A stretch of 51,835 nt of DNA from a virus. The DNA lies in the IMG/VR virus record IMGVR_UViG_3300029319_000079, positions 1 to 51,835 of that record; one strand, given 5' to 3'. Made by a program: the position numbers and the translations under genes. Positions 8,344 to 15,960 of the stretch are shown here, in pieces. Each line of letters starts with the position of its first letter. The stretch's first letter is position 1. The notes beneath the pieces were generated by a model. That model searched no databases, had not been told where the DNA came from, and was given only the letters and a program-made list of their open reading frames with translations.

Positions 8344-8884
8344 TATCTCTCTCCTCTTTTTTATCAGTATATATATCTACAATTTTCTCATCTTCATCTA
8401 ATAAGTTTTGAATAAACTTTGGACTTCTATCTAATGGATTTACATCAAGTCCAGTGCCTTCAACCCTATCAAATAAAGATTCTATCACAACATTAGGATT
8501 CTGCCCTCTATCTTCAGCAATTTTCCTAATAGCTGTTGTTCTGAAGCTAGGCCTTACAGCTGACTTCCAGTCATCACCTAACCATTCGACAACTTTATCA
8601 GAATCATAAGGAACCATTTTAGTTTGATTCTTACCTCTGAATACTCTGTTACCAAACCTAAAAGCTTTACCTTCCAGTCTTCCACGAATCCTGTCATCTA
8701 AATATCTTTTAAGTAATCTGATATCAGCACTTAAGTTATCTATTTCATCTCTCAACAAAATAATATCTCTTGTATCAAGATTGTTTACTTCTTCAATATC
8801 AATATCTTCATTCTCTCCAAAGCTAAATCTTTGGTCTCTAACTTCATTAAGTTTGTTAATTAGATATACTCTATTGATTTTCAT
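8315..8884 (-). CDS. Hypothetical protein (189 aa)
   Basis: The N-terminal half has a heptad-like helical stretch (about residues 35-65). A basic RFGNRVFRGKNQTK segment and an acidic C-terminus follow. I do not recognise a family. It is located directly before the annealase and overlaps it by 29 nt. Confidence 0.65.
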   Translation of the reverse strand: MKINRVYLINKLNEVRDQRFSFGENEDIDIEEVNNLDTRDIILLRDEIDNLSADIRLLKRYLDDRIRGRLEGKAFRFGNRVFRGKNQTKMVPYDSDKVVEWLGDDWKSAVRPSFRTTAIRKIAEDRGQNPNVVIESLFDRVEGTGLDVNPLDRSPKFIQNLLDEDEKIVDIYTDKKEERDNGRQANATD

Positions 8885-9227
8885 TCGTTAACCTTGCAAG
8901 TAATCGTAGAGTGTGAGTATCAGCTTTAGACTCGCCTCTAACCATATATTCTAGATTAGAAATCTTGAAGCTGTGAATCTTGCTACTTTGATAAAAAGTG
9001 CTTCTCTTACTCATAATTGATTTTCTGTCTGCTTTGTCAAACTTTACTTCTTGTATGACAAACCACTTGTTTAAGTTATTCTTTAACAAGCTAAGTATCT
9101 CTGGAGTATAAACTGTGCTTTCTCTACCCTTAGATGACTTACGCATATCATCAATATCTACTTGATAAGGTCTGAAGTTATGATAGTGCCCTGTATGTAC
9201 AATATTTGTATTGTTCATATCAACCAT
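8871..9227 (-). CDS. Hypothetical protein (118 aa), first gene of the leftward operon
   Basis: A basic protein (RKSSKGRES, KFDKADRKSIMSKRS) of unknown function. It has a GAGGAGAA ribosome site. It is the promoter-proximal gene behind 9256-9284, so it may be among the earliest expressed. Confidence 0.65.
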   Translation of the reverse strand: MVDMNNTNIVHTGHYHNFRPYQVDIDDMRKSSKGRESTVYTPEILSLLKNNLNKWFVIQEVKFDKADRKSIMSKRSTFYQSSKIHSFKISNLEYMVRGESKADTHTLRLLARLTNENQ

Positions 9228-9255
9228 ATATTCTCCTCATTTATCGGTATACTCT

Positions 9256-9284
9256 ATTATGACATACCACCTTGCATAATGCAA
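9256..9284 (-). promoter_or_regulatory. Main leftward promoter
   Basis: The minus strand carries TTGCAT (9279-9284), 17 bp, and CATAAT (9256-9261) with an extended TATG. It is placed to drive the whole left arm. The same TTGCAN/CATAAT pair is used at 10571-10599. Confidence 0.7.
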
Positions 9285-9307
9285 ATCATAATTTATATTT
9301 TTTATAC

Positions 9308-9313
9308 TATAAT
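9308..9313 (+). promoter_or_regulatory. Rightward -10 box (divergent)
   Basis: TATAAT lies 6 nt before the ATG at 9320, with no ribosome site, so the transcript would be leaderless. No convincing -35 is visible. It is divergent from the leftward promoter. Confidence 0.5.
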
Positions 9314-9319
9314 TAATAT

Positions 9320-9832
9320 ATGTTTAATTCAGACGAGTTATTTAACGAAGTTTCAATCTGTGAGTTCTGCGGTGTAAATTTAGACGTACAGCACGAACAC
9401 ACAAAGGAGTGCCCAGTAAACTTTATTAACCCTTCTAATTATCAAAACATTGTAAATGCTCAATACGATATTGAAGAAGAACTATCACACTCTGGTGATA
9501 TACCTAGAGAGTTAGGAATGCAGCTTTTACTGGCAGTCGATACTATCTTAGAAGCACAAAGAAACTGGGCTCATAAATCACTAATGAGTAAATTTAATGA
9601 AGTTCTTAATAGATATACAGATTTAACTAATTTTGTAAAAGCTCTTTACAACTCTGGAGTTCTCAACTCAGCAGAAGATATAATTAATTTTCTTGAGTTA
9701 CCAGAAGAGTATGATGAACTATTTGCAGTCTGGATGGAACACGGTCAACCAACTAGCGAAGAAATAGATTCTTGGAATATTTTTCTTTCTAGTGTACAAT
9801 TGCGAGGATGGCAAAAGAAAAACAAATCCTAG
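9320..9832 (+). CDS. Hypothetical protein with N-terminal zinc-finger-like motif (170 aa)
   Basis: Residues 14-31 contain CEFCGVNLDVQHEHTKEC, a plausible C2HC zinc-binding unit. The remainder is acidic and helical. The start is taken at the ATG 6 nt after TATAAT. It overlaps the next gene by 25 nt. The function is unknown. Confidence 0.7.
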   Translation: MFNSDELFNEVSICEFCGVNLDVQHEHTKECPVNFINPSNYQNIVNAQYDIEEELSHSGDIPRELGMQLLLAVDTILEAQRNWAHKSLMSKFNEVLNRYTDLTNFVKALYNSGVLNSAEDIINFLELPEEYDELFAVWMEHGQPTSEEIDSWNIFLSSVQLRGWQKKNKS

Positions 9833-10371
9833 TATATAAAAACTCATACTGGTTATCAGAAATAGGTGCTTTGTTTTTTAAATATCAAGTTGGTTACGAA
9901 GTATATGATTATTCAGAAAACGCTTCAATGGTCGACGATGGAATAGACTTGATGGTTTTAAATTCACAAAACATACCTACAACTGTTTTATGTATGGGTA
10001 ATACTTTTCCTTGGGAAAAAATATTCTTTCCAATAATAGAAAATGGTGAACAGTCTAGATTAATGACAAGTAAAGCAGATTTTGTTTTCTTTTACGATAT
10101 AAATCAAGGTGGTGTTTCATTAATTGATTTACCTCTCTTGCAAGAAAAAATTAATTACAACTACACACAAGGTGCTTGGAAAGATTATAAGGTAGCAGAG
10201 AAAGGTAATTTAAAAGGAATACAAGTTTCTAAGGAAGATAAAATAATAAAAGAGGCTCTTACCACCTATCAGTTAAAACCAGATGTTTGGGATAAAGCAC
10301 TTAGAATAATTAAATGGCGTCAGAAACAAACAAAGATAAATGAATCAAAAGAAATGAGTATTACTCGTTAG
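9808..10371 (+). CDS. Hypothetical protein (187 aa)
   Basis: The product looks like an alpha/beta protein (strand ILVYKNSYW, DLMVLNS, ADFVFFYDI). I do not recognise a family. It is translated from within the previous gene (GCGAGG upstream). Its stop overlaps the stop of the convergent small gene at 10368-10511. Confidence 0.65.
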   Translation: MAKEKQILVYKNSYWLSEIGALFFKYQVGYEVYDYSENASMVDDGIDLMVLNSQNIPTTVLCMGNTFPWEKIFFPIIENGEQSRLMTSKADFVFFYDINQGGVSLIDLPLLQEKINYNYTQGAWKDYKVAEKGNLKGIQVSKEDKIIKEALTTYQLKPDVWDKALRIIKWRQKQTKINESKEMSITR

Positions 10372-10511
10372 GGTAAATCGTCTTCAGTAAGTGGTTCTAG
10401 GTCAATATATTCGTAGTTATATGTAAAGAAACTACCGTCTGCTAGGTCTTTGAGCGAAGTAATAAAAAACTTGCAAAAGTATCCAAATAAAAATCCTACT
10501 AAATAATCCAT
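10368..10511 (-). CDS. Small membrane protein (47 aa), convergent
   Basis: The frame has a hydrophobic N-terminus (YLVGFLFGYFCKFFI, one membrane span) and an acidic C-terminus. The stop overlaps the plus-strand stop by 4 nt (TTAG). It is placed alone on the minus strand. The length and neat convergence favour a real gene, but expression is unproven. Confidence 0.45.
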   Translation of the reverse strand: MDYLVGFLFGYFCKFFITSLKDLADGSFFTYNYEYIDLEPLTEDDLP

Positions 10512-10570
10512 AAATTATAAATATAGCATACATATTTGTCGTTGTTGTTTCAAGAATGTTAATTATAAAA

Positions 10571-10599
10571 TTGCAATCTTATTAGAAATGTGACATAAT
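10571..10599 (+). promoter_or_regulatory. Promoter for gene 10606-11388, leaderless
   Basis: TTGCAA (10571-10576), 17 bp, CATAAT (10594-10599). The expected start of transcription falls on the ATG at 10606, and there is no ribosome site. Confidence 0.65.
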
Positions 10600-10605
10600 A
10601 TAAAT

Positions 10606-11388
10606 ATGGCGAGGGTTAAAAGAACACATAAATTTGACGACAGTAATGAAAGTGGTAACGTAGGACATAAACTTGTTGCTGCTTTGTCTAACACTCATCT
10701 TATTGATGCTGAAGTAGAGATTACTGAAGGCGGTGGTGATGAAGATAAAAACAAAAAAATTGACGGTTATATACATACTTATAATGACAGTTATGATGAA
10801 GTAACACAGTCTTTACAAATTAAATTAGATTTTCAACACGCAATAAGTGGCTCAGTAGCACTCGAGTTAGCCGAAATGAATTTCTGGGGAGGTAGATTGT
10901 GTAATGCCAGAGATGGCAATTTATTACAACCTGCTTTAATGGAAGTAGATTACTTAGCATATATAATGCCGGGGCGAGGTATCTACTTCTGGAAACCCAG
11001 AGATTTAAATCGGCTAACTTGGTATCTACTCACAAATTACATACAAGAAGACCAATGGGACGAAGTCAGCAATACTTTTAGATTGGTAGTGGCTAATAAT
11101 CAAGAATGGCTTTCAATAAATTACTTAGTTCCATATCATATGCTTGTAGAACCAAATTACTTTAGGACAGATTATGACTGGGAAGCTAAGAAGTGGAACG
11201 GTACAAACATTCCTGTTGGGCCTGTAAAAGTAATTGATTGGATGGAAGCTCTCTCAACAGCACAGAGAAACGAACCAGAACTTTATACAGATATAACTAA
11301 TGGTGTAATTAAGTATGCAAACTTTTATGGTAACTACAAGAGGGACAAGATACTAGAGAGTTGGGGAATATCTCCAGAACAAATCTAG
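10606..11388 (+). CDS. Hypothetical protein (260 aa), possible nuclease
   Basis: Unrecognised. Residues about 95-135 (ELAEMNFWGGRLCNARDG, then MEVDYLAYIMPGRGIYFWKP) have spaced acidic residues and beta strands that could suit a PD-(D/E)XK core, but this is weak. It has its own leaderless promoter and is followed by a long non-coding stretch. It is highly acidic at residues 33-45. Confidence 0.65.
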   Translation: MARVKRTHKFDDSNESGNVGHKLVAALSNTHLIDAEVEITEGGGDEDKNKKIDGYIHTYNDSYDEVTQSLQIKLDFQHAISGSVALELAEMNFWGGRLCNARDGNLLQPALMEVDYLAYIMPGRGIYFWKPRDLNRLTWYLLTNYIQEDQWDEVSNTFRLVVANNQEWLSINYLVPYHMLVEPNYFRTDYDWEAKKWNGTNIPVGPVKVIDWMEALSTAQRNEPELYTDITNGVIKYANFYGNYKRDKILESWGISPEQI

Positions 11389-11416
11389 TCTGTACAAAAA
11401 TTATTTAAAAATAAAC

Positions 11417-11445
11417 TTGACAAAAGAATAGTTATATGGTATAGT
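11417..11445 (+). promoter_or_regulatory. Promoter of a non-coding transcript
   Basis: TTGACA (11417-11422), 17 bp, TATAGT (11440-11445). No ORF follows until 11824, so it probably makes an RNA. Confidence 0.7.
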
Positions 11446-11451
11446 TATACT

Positions 11452-11560
11452 ATACAAAACAATATAACACGTTTTGCCATATAGTTGGCGTAGGTTCGCT
11501 CCCTTCGATTGCGGCAGGGGAGGGGACCAAAAACAAAAGAAACCAAAAAAAATTTTAAAA
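11452..11560 (+). ncRNA. Candidate small RNA
   Basis: The sequence downstream of the promoter is locally GC-rich in an AT-rich setting and can fold GGT...CTCCC (from about 11492) with GGGAG...ACC. It has no credible ORF. The 3' end is unclear; an A-rich tract and then the CGGAGG repeats follow. Confidence 0.4.
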
Positions 11561-11581
11561 ACCCAAAGCCAAAATTTTTCT

Positions 11582-11670
11582 CGGAGGTTTTTTCGACCCT
11601 CATAATGCGTCTCCGGAGGTTTATTCAGCATCCATAATGCGTGACGGAGGTTTTTAGCAGCATCATAATG
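11582..11670 (+). repeat. Three tandem CGGAGG...AATG elements
   Basis: Copies start at 11582, 11614 and 11645 (period 31-32 nt). Each reads CGGAGGTTT, about 13 variable bases and T-AATG-CG, with 21 nt from the first G of GGAGG to AATG in all copies. Single or paired copies recur at 15935, 17558, 20440 and 20472. Confidence 0.85.
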
Positions 11671-11767
11671 CGTCCCATCATTATTTTGAAATACAACATT
11701 ACATATATATGTATATAGAGCTGTATAAATCTATAGTATTACTTTAGATAAAATTTGGATTAAATAT

Positions 11768-11796
11768 TTGACATAATTAAAAATGTGTGAGATGGT
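11768..11796 (+). promoter_or_regulatory. Promoter for gene 11824-12057
   Basis: TTGACA (11768-11773), 17 bp, GATGGT (11791-11796). The leader AACAAACAAGGAAGG supplies the ribosome site. Confidence 0.65.
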
Positions 11797-11823
11797 ATAT
11801 ATAACAAACAAGGAAGGATATTT

Positions 11824-12057
11824 ATGGATATAAATATTGCTAAACAATTACTAGGCAGACAGTTCGACAAAGAGAACGAACACGGTGAGTATGAGTTCGC
11901 TATGCATTTAGGGGAGCTACTTACTGAGCCAACAGGTGAGGATGACATCACTGCTGAGGCTTACGACTTTCCTATCTTCTTTGATAGAGAGGGTGATGCT
12001 TGGGCAAGTGTGGAATATATATTAAAAAATATTCAACATATATACTTGACAAAATAA
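11824..12057 (+). CDS. Acidic small protein (77 aa)
   Basis: The product starts MDINIAKQLLGRQFDKENEHG and is rich in Asp/Glu. I do not recognise a family. It has its own promoter and ribosome site. The next promoter (12046-12074) lies across its stop codon. Confidence 0.7.
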   Translation: MDINIAKQLLGRQFDKENEHGEYEFAMHLGELLTEPTGEDDITAEAYDFPIFFDREGDAWASVEYILKNIQHIYLTK

Positions 12058-12074
12058 AGATTATATGAGATAGT
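12046..12074 (+). promoter_or_regulatory. Promoter of the 12080-12560 RNA
   Basis: TTGACA (12046-12051), 17 bp, GATAGT (12069-12074), overlapping the end of the upstream gene. No ORF with a ribosome site follows for 500 nt. Confidence 0.75.
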
Positions 12075-12079
12075 ATATA

Positions 12080-12560
12080 TAACGGCTTTTTGACAACAGA
12101 ATAAAGATAGATGATTTGATTGAGGGTTACTACTGAGACCGTAAAGTGTTCAGAGTATCGAAAAGAAATCACTTGCTTCAGACACGATATAGACCACGAG
12201 GCTTCCTAGGATGCTGACTGAAGACTAGCGTCACTCGAAGTCCAATATGAGCTTATCGAAACTACCTGCACAGGTTTGTCCTCGAAAGGGGAAGTTGCAA
12301 CTAAATCGGTGGGAACGCTCAATCAAGTCATTTATCCAAAGGTTTAACTATCTAAGTAGTAGGGTGTGATTAGGGGCATTGGGATTGTTCAAATTAATTG
12401 CCTAGTTGAGTTAACTAAATACTAGGACAACCATACTAACGGTCATAGCAATCGGTCACTTAGACCGAGCCTTGAATATAACAGAGGTGTCGAAACCTCA
12501 AATAGCGAATGAGTAGGCGAAACGAAAATGTTGCGGTTATATTTGTATACTACTTGGATA
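12080..12560 (+). ncRNA. Candidate large structured RNA (about 480 nt)
   Basis: The sequence has no convincing gene but many local helices: TCCTC-GAAA-GGGGA (12279-12292), CCTAGT/ACTAGG (12401-12406 with 12421-12426), TCGGTC/GACCGA (12452-12468), GAGGT/ACCTC (12484-12499). A closing 8-bp stem AATATAAC/GTTATATT (12475-12482 with 12536-12543) encloses the last of these. It has a dedicated promoter. It could be a GOLLD/ROOL-like giant RNA or a new class; a group I intron was considered but its core is not evident. Confidence 0.6.
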
Positions 12561-12578
12561 CTTAAATCTTTGGAATGA

Positions 12579-12608
12579 TTTGACATTATTTCAATTATAT
12601 GAGATAAT
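12579..12608 (+). promoter_or_regulatory. Promoter for gene 12616-12774, leaderless
   Basis: TTGACA (12579-12584), 18 bp, GATAAT (12603-12608). The ATG at 12616 is at the expected transcription start. Confidence 0.7.
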
Positions 12609-12615
12609 TATATTA

Positions 12616-12774
12616 ATGGAAATGCAAACACTAAATAAATACGAGAGGGTTTACTCTTGGCTTATCAACGAGCTAGAGCTAAACAAAATCAATCATCCTT
12701 CAGAGGATGTGCGAGGCTGGTTGGCTATGCTTCAAGAGAGCCTTGAATACAACCTCTCAAAATTTGAGGACTAA
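12616..12774 (+). CDS. Small hypothetical protein (52 aa)
   Basis: A helical, amphipathic protein (NKYERVYSWLINELEL). The start was set at 12616 because the longer frame opening at 12580 would begin inside the -35 box. The function is unknown. Confidence 0.65.
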   Translation: MEMQTLNKYERVYSWLINELELNKINHPSEDVRGWLAMLQESLEYNLSKFED

Positions 12775-12834
12775 GGTCTTCGGGGTTTGTAAGCACCTGT
12801 CAACAGAAGCTTACAGCCGCAAGGCTACAAACAG
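12773..12834 (+). ncRNA. Intercistronic hairpin element, copy 1
   Basis: The layout is GTCTTCGGGG, then GTAAGC (12789-12794), AC, CTGTCAACAG (12797-12806), AA, GCTTAC (12809-12814). A second hairpin follows (AGCCGCAAGGCT), then ACAAACAGAAAGG. The same architecture with a different but complementary 6-bp stem is at 18354-18392. Confidence 0.65.
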
Positions 12835-12875
12835 AAAGGCAATATTATCAACTATTAACTAAGCCGAAAGGCAGA

Positions 12876-12959
12876 ATGGGGGTTAAGTTGCTCTTATTAC
12901 TTAAACTTCTTCTTGAAGGTCAAGAAGACGAACAGAGTAATGATTCTGACGAAAGTTAG
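12876..12959 (+). CDS. Very small protein (27 aa), Leu-rich then acidic
   Basis: The peptide is MGVKLLLLLKLLLEGQED followed by an acidic Ser/Asp/Glu tail. A short hydrophobic helix could associate with membrane. AAAGG lies upstream. Its position between a structured leader and the gene at 13016 is the only other support. Confidence 0.4.
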   Translation: MGVKLLLLLKLLLEGQEDEQSNDSDES

Positions 12960-13015
12960 AGTCAAGCCCTACAGAGATGTAGGGTAAGTAAATCAAAACA
13001 GATTGGGGAATGATT

Positions 13016-13363
13016 ATGTTTAGAATCTTAGAAGAAGACGAAAAGCATTTTGATGATACTGAAGGTGTGACTTGTATTTACGGCATCTTTATGTTCATTG
13101 ATAGCGAACAAGAATTATTAGAAGAAATATTTGAAGTTAAATCTGCAACTGAATTAAAAGACTTTAGTTTCAGAAGTAGGCTGTTTGTTTCTTTTGATGA
13201 AGCAAATAGTATATTCCAGACTTTTGATGCTGGTTCTGTGGAACAAGCTGAGGAATTTTTGTTGGAACATATTTTCTTAAAAGAAGATTACAACGACTTA
13301 AATGAAACTCAAAAGTTTTTATACAACAGCTTACAAGTAGAAGAAAGATTGGAGACAGTATGA
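13016..13363 (+). CDS. Acidic hypothetical protein (115 aa)
   Basis: I chose the ATG at 13016 because GGGGA is 6-7 nt upstream; an ATG at 13010 is in frame. The product is rich in Glu/Asp/Phe with no known motif. A CCCTAC/GTAGGG hairpin precedes it. It overlaps the next gene by 4 nt (ATGA), so the two are probably coupled. Confidence 0.65.
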   Translation: MFRILEEDEKHFDDTEGVTCIYGIFMFIDSEQELLEEIFEVKSATELKDFSFRSRLFVSFDEANSIFQTFDAGSVEQAEEFLLEHIFLKEDYNDLNETQKFLYNSLQVEERLETV

Positions 13364-13542
13364 GTGACTGGACAGTTGCAGAACTAGTTGATGCAATACA
13401 GTATATAAGCGATAAGAAAAGTGTAAATATTTATCTTATGCCCAAAGACCACGAGAAAGAATATGAGCGTTTAGACATACACGCTGTAGGACTTGGTGAG
13501 GTCACTGGGGACAGCTTAGATATATTTGTTGAAAAAGCTTGA
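13360..13542 (+). CDS. Small hypothetical protein (60 aa)
   Basis: A compact alpha/beta-looking product (MSDWTVAELVDAIQYI, then SVNIYLMP). Unknown family. It is coupled to the upstream gene by ATGA, and its end overlaps the -35 of the next promoter. Confidence 0.65.
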   Translation: MSDWTVAELVDAIQYISDKKSVNIYLMPKDHEKEYERLDIHAVGLGEVTGDSLDIFVEKA

Positions 13543-13567
13543 CAAATATCTAAGTATGTGAGATAAT
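13539..13567 (+). promoter_or_regulatory. Promoter
   Basis: TTGACA (13539-13544), 17 bp, GATAAT (13562-13567), with leader AACAAACAAACAGAAAGG. Confidence 0.8.
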
Positions 13568-13597
13568 AAATATAACAAACAAACAGAAAGGTATATT

Positions 13598-13762
13598 GTG
13601 AAAACAAAAATATATACAGTTGAAAATATTGGTTATTTCTATTACAACATAGAAGCAACTAGCGAACAAGAAGCTATTGATAAGCTTCAAGGCTCTATTT
13701 TAGACCACGACCAATTTGAAATGGACACTAATCCAACAGTGGTGGAGGTATGTGATGCGTAA
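13598..13762 (+). CDS. Small hypothetical protein (54 aa), GTG start
   Basis: GTG follows AGAAAGG at 10 nt. The product (KIYTVENIGYFYYNIEATSEQEAIDKLQ) has the beta-beta-alpha look of small phage proteins in which a SEQEAI-type helix follows two strands. The function is unknown. It overlaps the next start by 8 nt. Confidence 0.65.
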   Translation: MKTKIYTVENIGYFYYNIEATSEQEAIDKLQGSILDHDQFEMDTNPTVVEVCDA

Positions 13763-14069
13763 GGAATTATGGGACATAGCTTGTGATAGATGGGACGAAG
13801 ATGACGCTAAGGCGTTATACAAAGTCTTTTCAGACTATTATGACGATGAACACTGGGACGAATTCTGTTCTTTGGCGTTTATCGGCACAGATAGAGACGT
13901 TGATGACTTTATCTTCGATGAATTTATTGAAAGATATGAAGTCGATGAGAGTATTGAGTTCTACCTTGACAGAGACAGAATTGTCTCTGACTGGGGCATT
14001 GATTACAAAAGAGAAGAAGTCACTACAGACGAAGGCTACACAAGAACCGTCGTTTGTAGGGAATTTTAG
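13755..14069 (+). CDS. Very acidic hypothetical protein (104 aa)
   Basis: About a third of residues are Asp or Glu, as in DNA-mimic proteins, though no family is recognised. The start at 13755 was chosen for the GGTGGAGGT ribosome site 4 nt upstream; the longer frame from 13716 has none. An acidic anti-host or DNA-mimic role is speculation. Confidence 0.65.
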   Translation: MRKELWDIACDRWDEDDAKALYKVFSDYYDDEHWDEFCSLAFIGTDRDVDDFIFDEFIERYEVDESIEFYLDRDRIVSDWGIDYKREEVTTDEGYTRTVVCREF

Positions 14070-14081
14070 ATTGGGGGAACA

Positions 14082-14351
14082 ATGGAAGACATTACAGTAG
14101 ATTACGAGTTAAAAAACGCTCTTAGTTTTAATGACAAAGAGTATTTAGCAAGACAATGGGCAATTGTATTACTTGATGGTTATTACAAAGACCAGATTGA
14201 TATCTTTGCAGGTTATATTGCTGATGCTTGGTCTCACGAAGGCAGTGGCGTTGAAAGATTTGAAGAAGATGTCAATGACTTACTTGATGATGCAGAGATG
14301 GGTGAAACTATCTTAAACTTTCTTAAGTTTGCACTTGACAAAAATAAGTAA
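14082..14351 (+). CDS. Acidic hypothetical protein (89 aa)
   Basis: A helical, acidic product with GYYKDQIDIFAGYIADAW in the middle. Unknown family. GGGGG precedes the start by 3 nt. It is the third gene of the unit driven from 13539, and its 3' end contains the next promoter's -35. Confidence 0.65.
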   Translation: MEDITVDYELKNALSFNDKEYLARQWAIVLLDGYYKDQIDIFAGYIADAWSHEGSGVERFEEDVNDLLDDAEMGETILNFLKFALDKNK

Positions 14352-14363
14352 GCGTGGTATAGT
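14335..14363 (+). promoter_or_regulatory. Promoter for the Api92-like gene
   Basis: TTGACA (14335-14340), 17 bp, TATAGT (14358-14363), then AACAAACAGAAAGG. Confidence 0.8.
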
Positions 14364-14389
14364 TAATATAACAAACAGAAAGGAATATT

Positions 14390-15046
14390 ATGCCCAACTG
14401 GAGCAGAAATAGAATAACAATGTATGAAAATTATGAGCTTGATAGCACTGATTTTTATAAGAACAAAGAAGGCAAACACGCCATAACTGACATTTATGAG
14501 CAGTTTGTTAAGGACATTACAGTAGTAAATAAAGAAGGTAAGGAATATTACAACCTTATGGAAGTAAATCCTACACCAGAAATACTTAGTAAGGTTCACG
14601 CAAGTAGCCCACCATACCTTGTCAGAGACAGGAAAACAGGTGAGTTTGTTTCTCAAAGTGTATGGGATATGGAAACAGAGGACAGGAACTTGTTCTATGA
14701 TACCAATACTCACCCAAAGCTTGAGAAAGTAGAAATTGTGGAAGGCACAGACATCTACAACGAACTTATAGAAAAGTATGGATGCCTTTCTTGGTATGAC
14801 TGGAATGTCAAAAACTGGGGAACTAAGTGGGAAATTACACTAGACAAAAGTGAAATCTCATTTGATGAGTATAACTTACAGTTCTATTGTGATAGTGCTT
14901 GGTGTCCACCAGAAGTATTACTACAAGACATTGCTGACAAATACAATGTCAATGTAGAGTGCTTCTACGAGATAGAAGGATATGGTAATGATGGCGTAGG
15001 TAAAGATACTTACGAGCCAGCTTCTTCACTAGAAGTAGAAGTCTAA
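14390..15046 (+). CDS. Api92-like / DUF1281-type ferredoxin-like protein
   Basis: The N-terminus MPNWSRNRITMY resembles the PNWxxN start of Api92-like phage proteins. The family's other landmarks follow: NLMEVNPTPEIL (about 55-66), YDWNVKNWGTKW (about 137-148) and FYCDSAWCPPEVL (about 165-177). The family is widespread in phages and plasmids; its function is not established. It has its own promoter and a strong ribosome site. Confidence 0.85.
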   Translation: MPNWSRNRITMYENYELDSTDFYKNKEGKHAITDIYEQFVKDITVVNKEGKEYYNLMEVNPTPEILSKVHASSPPYLVRDRKTGEFVSQSVWDMETEDRNLFYDTNTHPKLEKVEIVEGTDIYNELIEKYGCLSWYDWNVKNWGTKWEITLDKSEISFDEYNLQFYCDSAWCPPEVLLQDIADKYNVNVECFYEIEGYGNDGVGKDTYEPASSLEVEV

Positions 15047-15049
15047 CAA

Positions 15050-15310
15050 TTGAATAAAGCTAATTACTGACCAGATATTGTGTAGTGATGCACAAGATAA
15101 TCGGATAATGTGGCCTAATTAACCACACCTTTGATGGAGGAAATAGAAACGCAACGGTTTCCATCACGCAGGTCGGTAGGTAGCTTGTAGCACATAGGTA
15201 AAATACGTTTGTAATCAGTCGCTCTGAGAAAACTTACTGTGTGCTACAAGCTATGTAGGGCTGGAGGCTTACGCCGAGGACTACCACGGGCTTGCCCGTT
15301 GCCCTTGATA
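15050..15310 (+). ncRNA. Structured 3' region or RNA (about 260 nt)
   Basis: No ORF. Helices include TGATGGA/TCCATCA (15132-15138 with 15160-15166) and a perfect 14-bp stem (15181-15194 with 15240-15253). There is also ACGGG-CTTG-CCCGT (15286-15299), a stable CUUG tetraloop hairpin. It is probably read from the 14335 promoter as a 3' UTR, or released as a separate RNA. Its class is unknown. Confidence 0.55.
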
Positions 15311-15332
15311 GCAAAATAATTTATAAATTGAC

Positions 15333-15360
15333 TTGACTTATATTAGTTATGTGATATAAT
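15333..15360 (+). promoter_or_regulatory. Promoter of the 15367-15880 RNA
   Basis: TTGACT (15333-15338), 16 bp, TATAAT (15355-15360) with extended TATGTGA. No coding start follows. Confidence 0.75.
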
Positions 15361-15366
15361 TAGTAT

Positions 15367-15880
15367 AAGAAAGGTTGAGATAGCAGTGTAAAGCTATCGA
15401 AGCACTCACTAGGTGAAGATGCAGTATGCAGCTGTAGTAGCAATCGATGGACTTAGTAAGGAAGAATTAGACTAGGACAGAATAACTGGGGGAATAATTC
15501 TTAGACCCAGCCGCAAGCTGGAATGCATCTAAGATATGGAGGAGCCTTTACCATCGGGTAGAGAAAAAGGCGGACCCGGCTAGGAGATGAAGCAGCAATG
15601 CTTGCCAGTGTAAACCAAGTGGACAGGTGAGAGCCCTTCCCGCAACCGTGAGGTTGTTGAACTTGCAATAAGAGTTCTATAAGAGGTAACTGGATTGTGA
15701 CCGCCACCGTTATCCTACGAGTTGACCGAAAATGGAAGTCTAAGTAAACACAGTGAACTTCTTCTGGGGTGTATCAGACGAGTATTCGTTGGGGGTAACG
15801 ATGTACCCAGCGTCGAAAGTTTGTTCGATAGTTTTACACTGTTATCAAGCAATGAAGCTGGACCAGTGGTTTTTTAAGTC
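15367..15880 (+). ncRNA. Candidate large structured RNA (about 510 nt) with its own promoter and terminator
   Basis: The sequence is gene-free and G-rich relative to its surroundings. Helices include GATAGC/GCTATC (15379-15398), CCAGC/GCTGG, GCCTTT/AAAGGC (15544-15571) and AAGCA-GCAA-TGCTT (15590-15603). Further ones are CAACC-GTGA-GGTTG (15643-15656), GGGTA/TACCC (15793-15808) and TCGAA/TTCGA. It ends at CACTG/CAGTG plus a T6 run (15837-15875), a plausible terminator. GNRA loops and repeated junctions suggest an ornate RNA such as GOLLD or ROOL, or something new. Confidence 0.65.
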
Positions 15881-15934
15881 GCTGCTTCTGCAGCTGCCTT
15901 TCTTGTTTGGGCTGCTGGTACAGCACAGAATCGT

Positions 15935-15960
15935 CGGAGGTTTTTACAGACATCATAATG
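15935..15960 (+). repeat. CGGAGG...AATG element, copy 4
   Basis: The spacing is identical to the 11582 copies. Here GGAGGT can also pair with ACCTCC just after AATG. Confidence 0.8.

Noticed and set aside
11480-11530. tRNA-like GGTTCG motif
   Set aside because: No cloverleaf, anticodon stem or acceptor can be formed; only the T-loop-like word matches.
12247-12369. 40-codon ORF inside the structured RNA
   Set aside because: No ribosome site or nearby promoter, and helices run through it in a way unrelated to codons. It is probably chance in a slightly GC-richer stretch.
12080-12560. Group I or II intron
   Set aside because: It does not interrupt a recognisable gene, has its own promoter, and I could not identify a conserved catalytic core by eye.
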